Shown here: positions 58,001 through 64,000 of the stretch, in pieces
Numbering within the stretch: the first letter of the stretch is position 1
Layout: the number at the start of each line of letters is the position of its first letter
From: Planctomycetota bacterium
Lineage (GTDB): Bacteria; Planctomycetota; UBA8108; UBA1146
Length of the DNA stretch: 64,000 nt
Assembly (NCBI GenBank): GCA_016776905.1
Contig: JADHSM010000008.1
Span: 62,001 to 126,000 of the forward strand
Direction of reading: 5' to 3'
Notes under the pieces: generated by a model
Seen by the model: the letters and a program-made list of their open reading frames with translations, nothing else
Told to the model about the DNA's origin: nothing
The model's database searches: none
Translations under genes and position numbers: made by a program

Positions 58001-59666
58001 CTGCAGAAGAAAACTTCAATATAACATGCGAGTTATGAGTTAAGTCAATCGCGGATAAAACTTTAAAAACTGAATTCGCTTGCGGTACAAGATCTCGTTC
58101 AATTTCGTATCGATCATCAATAACATCGCCGGGTTTAATCTCGGAAATTGATTTGTTACCGATTTCTGGTTGGCCACTCAATAACCTTTGAAAACCATCC
58201 TTGAAGCTTTCAATATCAAGACGCTTTTCAGCATCTGAATCTAGAGCTTTTTCAAGGAGTCTAATCAAACCTGGATAGCTCTCAGAAACTGAACCAGAAA
58301 TCGAACTCTTCAACACCAATTCACGATCAGACCGACTTCCTACACCAATATCAGAAAGTATTGAACTAGGGTTATCGCAAAGAACCGCAGATATTAGTAA
58401 TGCAGCACTATAGACATCCCCCTTGAAATGATCAGCATGATTAAACTGAACGAGAGAATCATATTCAACGGGATTCCAAATAGAGGACCTTAACTTAGCA
58501 GTAAGTCCGGTTATTGTTCGATCACTAAACTCAAGAGTACTAAATTTCACACATTCAAAACCAAAAAGACTAAGCTGCTTACTATTCTCATTAATCCACA
58601 ATGAATCGGGAGAAAGCAATCTATGAGAAAAATTTGCCCCGTGAAGCGCTTCGAAATATTCAAGCAACTGAAGACAAATCTTCATTTTTATTTCAACAGG
58701 GCATTCATTGTTTTTGAGATACGAAAAAAGCTTTTTTCTAAAATAGAGTTCCCCCGAAGACTTATCCAACGATCTCAGTGAATATATAAACCAAACACAA
58801 AGATTAGCATCATCATGAACAATTTCTGGCAGACGCAAACCAGACAAGTTCCCAAGATCTAAATCATCTTTGTATACCTTTATACGCTCGCCTAATTCTG
58901 CTAGTTGCTCCAAAAGACCAGGATCAAGCAACTCAGTATGAAAGCGAACAAAATAGTATTGAGGAGTCTTGGTATCCCGATGCTTTTCTGATAACAACCC
59001 TCGGGCATAGTGATCTGAACTTGACGTTTCCTCAATCTCAACTTTCAAATCGGGATAACGTGGACAAAACCCTCGAATTGGTCTGTTATAACCCGCATAT
59101 TTCGAAACAAAGTTAGCAAATGATTCAGAGTAATCATCAGTTTTATTAGAAGTTTTTCCCGCATATTCATTAACAATATTGATCAATTTACTAATACGAA
59201 ATACTTGATCTTTCAGCCTTTGATCTGGTTCATAATCAATATTTGCGCTGTCATTAAAAACAACATACCCGAGAACTTTGCCTCTAAAGTTCCTCAACGC
59301 ACCTTTTATTTCTTTTGCATTATTAAGTATTTTTGTTAAAGGATTATCATGCCATTCTATACTAGATCGACGATCGACTTCCCATTGATCACTTTTATAA
59401 ACAGTTACAGGGAATTGGTAGTATTTTAGATCAACAATCCAAATCCGATCTTTGCACCTAATAATACAATCGATTTCTCGATCTTTTAATTCTCGATCTT
59501 TGAATAGTCGGCAATCAGCATTTGTGACTATCGTCACATTATCAGCGAGTTGTTCGTCCAAAGTTTCAATTAATGACACTTCGCTGCGCTTAGGTCGTCC
59601 TTTTGGAATTACTCGCTCGCTGTACCCAAATTCACTCCTGATAAGGATTTCATCTTTTACAGACAC
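55065..59666 (-). CDS. NERD-pseudokinase-kinase-kinase giant protein (PglW-like)
   Basis: 1533 residues, GTG start, no signal or membrane span. Residues ~20-130 are a NERD nuclease-like domain (REIDCIIRCKDRIWIVDLKYY, with E/D...D-x-K). ~235-500 is a protein-kinase fold that lost its catalytic residues: HRD reads HRL (348-350), its Asn is Ser, DFG reads LFG. ~515-770 is a second kinase with Lys551, D648, N653 and DLG 666-668. ~850-1190 is an unassigned alpha/beta region. ~1235-1500 is a third kinase with LGAGASGTVY, Lys1258, D1357, N1362 and DLG 1380. The layout resembles PglW of type 2 BREX, also a NERD kinase of similar size. Probably translated with the giant gene 9 bases upstream. AT-rich compared with the rest of the window. 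Confidence 0.85.
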   Translation of the reverse strand: MSVKDEILIRSEFGYSERVIPKGRPKRSEVSLIETLDEQLADNVTIVTNADCRLFKDRELKDREIDCIIRCKDRIWIVDLKYYQFPVTVYKSDQWEVDRRSSIEWHDNPLTKILNNAKEIKGALRNFRGKVLGYVVFNDSANIDYEPDQRLKDQVFRISKLINIVNEYAGKTSNKTDDYSESFANFVSKYAGYNRPIRGFCPRYPDLKVEIEETSSSDHYARGLLSEKHRDTKTPQYYFVRFHTELLDPGLLEQLAELGERIKVYKDDLDLGNLSGLRLPEIVHDDANLCVWFIYSLRSLDKSSGELYFRKKLFSYLKNNECPVEIKMKICLQLLEYFEALHGANFSHRLLSPDSLWINENSKQLSLFGFECVKFSTLEFSDRTITGLTAKLRSSIWNPVEYDSLVQFNHADHFKGDVYSAALLISAVLCDNPSSILSDIGVGSRSDRELVLKSSISGSVSESYPGLIRLLEKALDSDAEKRLDIESFKDGFQRLLSGQPEIGNKSISEIKPGDVIDDRYEIERDLVPQANSVFKVLSAIDLTHNSHVILKFSSAESHNSELDVEVENIRKIRDLSKFKGEIAGVELPEILASIDLSNDYGLKYYVRKYFDVQPAEKVSASSLDIFKNLEKLVRFVCSLHQNNFCIRDICNSNVRWDKNGNLVILDLGSVCRIDDPDRAFNGKEDFLPLLPRGERSTFEKDKHRKKRDCYATLLTCFRWFFGQRPWESSYKVEKPDDIQIDWSNNLSDLGETEEKLIKDFFESSIGRPSYDQYQYIGDIKLLSSIREVVEELDSRNLDIVAGPIENLQGFIFDEPVDPQDLALTPGVNEIDDRIGYLLSCAKDSFYELFESVVQDCLEIHRDHQSFDIIRDTSRDESCLALLILNSQDLSEGNFLSPFEASSSLFSDAARSAISLLDKVSGTDLSIYWSEDRFWVLPNKILKMIGLLGSSLPPYLQLHDQLSCFAEYSLNADDYPDSLSYREALVELRDALLNPSAFPTEKFGQLVLPDGHFFPSAFEVVFGSDDVSGKQVILLSCGWDSGGELYSSLLAQLKTVNYRYRLFTVSENNDSDYGMGLLESTISLSSYPEDLQAAIDSDEFTNVTIGNCISFLEDIGDLAHSDSYILMFVESDFRIVPSALLSKIGIHTPVSVLGDQCLDMLRKVSSLPEEVSDWTFDTLSQLKDHVRFLNDLEDRGDEWRVVLDELPWEEVQGYLTYCMEKQAGPFRTHDMYAYPDEAKLGAGASGTVYRTLPDGLVLKIANTSKSVEGNPGGIEEEKWNREVALHERVRGYSLPGLTQFINEERGFMYFRCDPGETLKSRFESGVTFSDFVSLVSSFKDYLSSLHKLAKNHDIFATDICPDNIIVVDDGSTRGPRCIHIDLGPGYHPFWSPPEEDFSGGVNTKPLNGMMYSFSKVLAGEVLLMGSANRSVLDDWYQFAITCYSEFGSLDTHDLVYSNGHRADVDEVWRNLEGELTRSLVEVCNVGQSRLNEVLPRILKFFRSGLNPDLNDRFINLQQMNEELQSFRSFLLESR

Positions 59667-59675
59667 AATGAATCT

Positions 59676-62600
59676 CTATTCAATTATTAATCGTTCTATC
59701 CAACGATTCTCAAGCCGAATCCAGCGGATTTCGTCTTCAGAGACAATCCATAACTTTCCCACAGAATCTTCCAAAAACAAACTACCTTTTGAAGGCCTGT
59801 AAACTTCGACCCCATCAATCAATAGTGAAGACGAATTATTCGTTATTACATTGCCAGCTTCAATACTGTAATCGCCAAACTGTAGATCACTTTTAAGACC
59901 AGGATTCCAGAACAAAGGATCATCAAATCGTTCTAAATCCTTATTCGTAACCCTATATCGATTATTATCGAGTACTTGAGGAAAAGGGTATACAGATTTC
60001 AGATAGTCTTTTTCAAGATCGATGACATGATCCCATGCAAATCCATCTTTAAAAAAGATCTCTTCTTTCAAATCGCTGCTTACGGCTTCAATAACACCCA
60101 ATACAGAATCATGATAAACGAGATCATTCCCGGTACGGCTGATAAAGCCTGAATCCCAATTCGCAAGGACATAAGACTGGGGATTTCCAAGACTCCAATC
60201 AGAGTTAGATTTTTGAAATTGAAAAAACTCACCGGAGTCACTTTTCAGGTACAGACTCACATTTAACTCATCTGTAGATTGAACTTTCAAAAATTCATAA
60301 CCAGCAACCGTTTCTGCTTCAGGCAAGGATGACAAGACGGAATTAGAATTATCTTGACCGACTTCCACGAACCGATCATTCAACAAAAACAACTTGGATT
60401 CATGCACTTCATGGTCACTCACCACATCCCATGGAAAACCGCTTAAATCAGAGGAAATATTTTTTTGATCCGATCGGCTGGATCCTTTAGGTTGATAGGC
60501 TAATTGGATCCCCCGATCTAAAGAGGGACCTCCAATACGCACAACGCTATCTCCCTCAATGCCTTCAAATGACATCGATGTTTGAGATCCACTTAAACCG
60601 AGATTCAGATTGATATTTCTGGTAGCGAAAACTGTTGGTTTTTTCTCAATCAGGCCTGTGACATTAACATGAAATTCCAAATTTTTACTGGTCAGCAAAC
60701 TGGATTCAGTAGAAGCATGGCTGCGTCTTTTTTGGCTGAAATCACCGGACAAACGACTGTTGTAGGGACCCACTATTAGAGTATCTGCAGCATCGTTGAA
60801 CATTTCCCAATAGTTTTCGGTGTATCGCACTACTCGACCAGCTTCTGAAATGACTCCACTGCTTCTATCCCATTTCAAAGGAAAAACGGCTTCATCGTTG
60901 GTGGTTGCTGTACGCAAATTTCCGTTGTCATCAATCCGGTGAACGCGAAATTCAGACACGGTTTCGTCAAATCTCACATAGGGTGTTTCTGCTAATACAA
61001 TCACACCATCTTCAGCACCAACGACAATATCACCATTAGCTGCGTACCAGGCTTTATCGCTAGATTTCCGAAATGTTATCTCCTTGCCATGGGAGTGAAT
61101 TTGTGAAATTGATCTGAACCCCAGATCATGTAATCCATTTACCCACGAAAAATCAGTGGGATTTCTGATGACAACACCACCCTGAGTTGCAAGAGCGACG
61201 AATGACTGCTCTTCAATGTTTTCAAACTGCAAGTCATTAACTATATCGTGAAGGTATGCAATTTTTGGAAGAGGACTTGATGGATCAATGGCAGCCAAGG
61301 TTCCGACCCAACCATCTGGCCACTTGATCTGAGTATTTGCCACATTTTTTTCAACTATGTAGGGATAATCCAAAACAACTTGAGAATCTATGAGATCTTG
61401 ATTTCCAAATTTTACCCAACTGTGATTTCCGGGCTTATCCCCTTCCACCAAAAACATTACTTCATTATTGGATTCCATCCCTAAATACAAACCTTGATTA
61501 TCTCCTGTGAATTGATATCCATTCCGAAGGGTATAAGGGTTATTCATAGTCTCGTGAATCCGGTATGGTAATTTTTCAAATTTCTCATCTACCAACAATA
61601 AATCTTTAGAATTGTCATTACCTGAAATTTCCAGCAGAACACCTGTGGACAATGGTCGTATGGAAACAGGCAAATCAAACTCGAAATGGCCTTCTCTGAA
61701 TGGGATTGGGATGCTGGGTGAATTTTGAATCAGTAATTCAAACGAATATAACTCGCCTCCTCGATTCCAAGAATAATGTTTCAAGCGACCTTCATTGAAC
61801 CTGTAGCTTTCTTCTATTTCCGTATAATTTTCTAATTCGACAGGTTTCCAGACCGAGCCAGAACCAAGTTCAAAATATTCCCCAAGACCTGAAATATTCA
61901 CCACCGTATTGGAATTAGTTCTCGCGAATCCATGTTTGTATGAACTGCTCGTCTGTGAAAGGTCCATCGCTACCGGAAACAATACTGGACGGAGATTTGT
62001 ACTTCCGTTAGTGCTTACTTCTTCACCGGAGAACAACAATCCTGAGTTCGTTGCGACCAAGAGAAGATTGTCACTTTTTGCCAAACTAGTACACATATGG
62101 ATTGAGACCAATCCATCTCTTAGCCCCCCCCTGATCGGCCGAACCTCCTCACCAGAAATCCAACAAACCTCTCGCGATTCATTTGAAAAGTCTTTTACAA
62201 CACCAAGACCTGTCGATGTGGTTGGTAAAATTGGATCTGGCCATTGAGGAATCGAACCAAGTTTCACGACTACTGGTGTCCATTGGTCGCCGGAAACGGA
62301 GACCTCACCGTCCTGACAAAACCACAACGATCTGTTATTTGTCCCAACCATAGATTGTCGATTTGAGTCAGAACTCAAAATAAATCGGCTGAAGTTTCCT
62401 GATTCCGAAAGATATTCGAACTGAGGATCATCGGATAAATCCCTGCCTGTGAATTGAAAATCAATTTCTTCTCCCACGACCACTGATACAAGCGAAGACA
62501 CTCGACTAACATTTTGGCATCGATACTTCTCCCTAGTAAAGGGACCGAGATCTTCCGAGGACACCCAACGATCGGATTTTTTTTCATATCTAAATACTGT

Positions 62601-64000
62601 GTTGCCTTTTGAAAGAACCCACGCGTCAAGGCTGGAATCAGCTTTGAAGTCTTGAACTTCAGAAAGGGCAAAAGGCAATCCTCTGCTATACTCGAAATTT
62701 TCAGGGTTCGAATAGCTTCGATAGAAAACACTCTCTGAATCAAGACCCACAAGATAACCATTATTAAAGTCGTAAAATTTCGGGAACTCATATGAAAAGG
62801 TTCCATTTTTCAAACTCAGCGCACCAGAAAACCCTGATTTTCCTTCGTTCATAAGACAAAAGTACTGGCCGTCTATCAAAGAATAAGAACATAAAGGATC
62901 GTTTCTGCTTTTTACCTTTTGTTCTTTTCGATTAGGGATCTCGCCTTGATATTCCAGAACATCAAACTGGCCACGCCTATCGACTTTCAGTGAAAATCTG
63001 CTACCGCAATGCATATAAATTTCACCATCACGTTCTTCAACAATATCTGGGAACTCGTGCTCAAAACAATCGCCGAGAAATGAAGAAAACGTTAGGCTGC
63101 CATCAGACAGTTCAATATTCGTTGCAACATTAGGATACAGTTCTGCCTTGCTGGAACTGAAGACCAGTTGATCTACTGAAAAATCTGTATTTTCGAAACG
63201 AAATATTTGCTTATCTTGAAATGATGTTGGAACAAGACCAGATCCACGAAGACGATATGATGAATTTCCATTAAAAATACCAGCGAAAACATCGCCGCTT
63301 TCACCTTCAAACCACCCAAACGAGGAATCAGGATCAACGCCGGCTTGGATCAACTGACGACGACCGTTTTCATGAATCCACAAATATTTGCCACACAAGA
63401 CATAGGTTTTTCTATCAATGGAAATCACGTCCCTGGGGTAATCCCAAATTGGCTTGGACCCATTTGAGATAACTTGATCACGAACATTCGCAGACCAACC
63501 CTCGTTTGACACGGAAAATGATTTTCGATTCAGGTTATGAACCCAGGTCCAATTATCGGCTTCGAACTCTTTCGGGTAGATGTAGTTGTAGATATCAACC
63601 GATTGCTGAACTTCCCTAAGATTGCGATCCCACCAACGTCCGTCGGCTGACCTTGCAAAACAAACACCTTCAACTTCACCCAAAGCATTAAAGCGTTCCC
63701 TCTGAAAACGTCCATCTTGCAATGAGAGAACCCAATCCTTATCCCCGTAGACATCCAAATAATTAGGGCGGAAAAACGGCCTCAAAAACGAGGGCGATTC
63801 CAATACATCTGAAAACTCTAATTTTTCAAATTCGTTTATTGAGTTTCCTTGAAGGCCCCATTTTTGATCACCTGTATACATGAAAGTTTTATTTTCGAAG
63901 CCGTAAAGAGTAACAACTACCCCTTGATCAACTACGTAACAACTTTTTATTTCCCCATATTTATTTATTACGGAAAGATCTGCTAGAGCCAAGTTTGTCT
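59676..64000 (-). CDS. Giant beta-propeller-like repeat protein, N-terminus outside window
   Basis: At least 1438 residues; the frame stays open to the window's right edge, so the true start is off the window (the track start is an internal TTG). No known domain can be named by eye. The protein consists of many short strand-turn-strand units with W/Y-rich cores and G/D turns (SADGRWWDRNL, GKYLWIHENGRRQLIQAG, VLSKGNTVFRYEKKSDRWVSSED, FVALATQGGVVIRNPTDFSWVNGLHD), the usual look of beta-propeller proteins of the Reg_prop/Kelch-like kind, probably several propellers in a row. No signal in the visible part. It ends nine bases before the NERD-kinase gene, so they form an operon; the propellers would sense or bind and the kinase act. 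Confidence 0.75.
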   Translation of the reverse strand, partial: TNLALADLSVINKYGEIKSCYVVDQGVVVTLYGFENKTFMYTGDQKWGLQGNSINEFEKLEFSDVLESPSFLRPFFRPNYLDVYGDKDWVLSLQDGRFQRERFNALGEVEGVCFARSADGRWWDRNLREVQQSVDIYNYIYPKEFEADNWTWVHNLNRKSFSVSNEGWSANVRDQVISNGSKPIWDYPRDVISIDRKTYVLCGKYLWIHENGRRQLIQAGVDPDSSFGWFEGESGDVFAGIFNGNSSYRLRGSGLVPTSFQDKQIFRFENTDFSVDQLVFSSSKAELYPNVATNIELSDGSLTFSSFLGDCFEHEFPDIVEERDGEIYMHCGSRFSLKVDRRGQFDVLEYQGEIPNRKEQKVKSRNDPLCSYSLIDGQYFCLMNEGKSGFSGALSLKNGTFSYEFPKFYDFNNGYLVGLDSESVFYRSYSNPENFEYSRGLPFALSEVQDFKADSSLDAWVLSKGNTVFRYEKKSDRWVSSEDLGPFTREKYRCQNVSRVSSLVSVVVGEEIDFQFTGRDLSDDPQFEYLSESGNFSRFILSSDSNRQSMVGTNNRSLWFCQDGEVSVSGDQWTPVVVKLGSIPQWPDPILPTTSTGLGVVKDFSNESREVCWISGEEVRPIRGGLRDGLVSIHMCTSLAKSDNLLLVATNSGLLFSGEEVSTNGSTNLRPVLFPVAMDLSQTSSSYKHGFARTNSNTVVNISGLGEYFELGSGSVWKPVELENYTEIEESYRFNEGRLKHYSWNRGGELYSFELLIQNSPSIPIPFREGHFEFDLPVSIRPLSTGVLLEISGNDNSKDLLLVDEKFEKLPYRIHETMNNPYTLRNGYQFTGDNQGLYLGMESNNEVMFLVEGDKPGNHSWVKFGNQDLIDSQVVLDYPYIVEKNVANTQIKWPDGWVGTLAAIDPSSPLPKIAYLHDIVNDLQFENIEEQSFVALATQGGVVIRNPTDFSWVNGLHDLGFRSISQIHSHGKEITFRKSSDKAWYAANGDIVVGAEDGVIVLAETPYVRFDETVSEFRVHRIDDNGNLRTATTNDEAVFPLKWDRSSGVISEAGRVVRYTENYWEMFNDAADTLIVGPYNSRLSGDFSQKRRSHASTESSLLTSKNLEFHVNVTGLIEKKPTVFATRNINLNLGLSGSQTSMSFEGIEGDSVVRIGGPSLDRGIQLAYQPKGSSRSDQKNISSDLSGFPWDVVSDHEVHESKLFLLNDRFVEVGQDNSNSVLSSLPEAETVAGYEFLKVQSTDELNVSLYLKSDSGEFFQFQKSNSDWSLGNPQSYVLANWDSGFISRTGNDLVYHDSVLGVIEAVSSDLKEEIFFKDGFAWDHVIDLEKDYLKSVYPFPQVLDNNRYRVTNKDLERFDDPLFWNPGLKSDLQFGDYSIEAGNVITNNSSSLLIDGVEVYRPSKGSLFLEDSVGKLWIVSEDEIRWIRLENRWIERLIIE

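Noticed and set aside
59452-59802. Plus-strand ORF between the two giant genes
   Set aside because: It runs antisense across both genes, has no ribosome binding site, and has Ser/Ile-rich shadow composition.
55065-64000. Complete type 2 BREX (Pgl) system
   Set aside because: Only a PglW-like NERD kinase is visible; the neighbour shows no methyltransferase, alkaline-phosphatase (PglZ) or ATPase motif. Genes further right cannot be seen.
1-64000. Insertion sequence or transposase
   Set aside because: No transposase, integrase or long terminal inverted repeats were recognised, even at the left edge of the AT-rich island.

Overview
This window looks like chromosomal DNA from a Gram-negative bacterium, most likely a member of the Planctomycetota or a close relative. 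The case rests on several things: a sulfatase, a DUF1080 protein, an S41 protease, two HEAT-repeat plus von Willebrand A proteins, a secreted terpene-cyclase-like repeat protein, a ThiD2-ThiE fusion, and lipopolysaccharide genes (lpxA, gmhA, gmhB) that require an outer membrane. The phylum is an inference from gene content only; no rRNA or tRNA gene is visible. Most of the window has an even, slightly GC-rich look and is packed with short operons on both strands, many of them overlapping by a few bases.

Layout. 1-11 kb: truncated sulfatase, a SenB-like glycosyltransferase, lpxA and a membrane protein, then dapF, purM, ThiD2-ThiE with a DedA-like protein, and a gmhA-gmhB-ChaN-like operon. 11-24 kb: an unknown gene, an aminotransferase with pgi, an XRE regulator, an M14 peptidase, a MATE exporter, envelope proteins and pcnB. 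24-30 kb: a lexA operon with a repeat-rich membrane protein and a candidate operator, then TraB-like, thiolase, nitroreductase and PilZ proteins. 30-43 kb: HEAT-VWA proteins, KDPG aldolase, metallo-hydrolase, lipid kinase, GHL10 lipoprotein, a Cys-rich mini-lipoprotein, Nfu and Rieske. 43-55 kb: methyltransferase, Fe(II)/2OG dioxygenase, a cNMP-domain/haem-oxygenase-like diiron fusion, three AIM24 paralogues, a TPR protein, desaturase, DUF1080 and S41 protease.

55-64 kb is different. It is clearly AT-richer, has no homologue-rich housekeeping genes, and consists of two giant genes on the minus strand 9 bases apart: a >1438-residue repetitive beta-propeller-like protein (running off the window) and a 1533-residue protein with a NERD nuclease-like domain, one pseudokinase and two kinase domains that keep their catalytic residues. 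A 3' fragment of an unrelated gene lies at its inner edge. I read this as a transferred island carrying a possibly undescribed conflict or signalling system, distantly reminiscent of PglW of type 2 BREX but without any other BREX gene in view.

A second window-wide theme is short tandem duplication (units of 11-20 bp, 2-6 copies). Inside genes the unit is always a multiple of three (12, 15 or 18 bp). Between genes it is usually not (11, 14, 16, 17, 19, 20). Many arrays sit exactly on start or stop codons. The most striking array lies between lpxA and the glycosyltransferase, where each 20-bp copy carries a stop and a start codon, creating a chain of three 7-codon minicistrons linked by ATGA overlaps.
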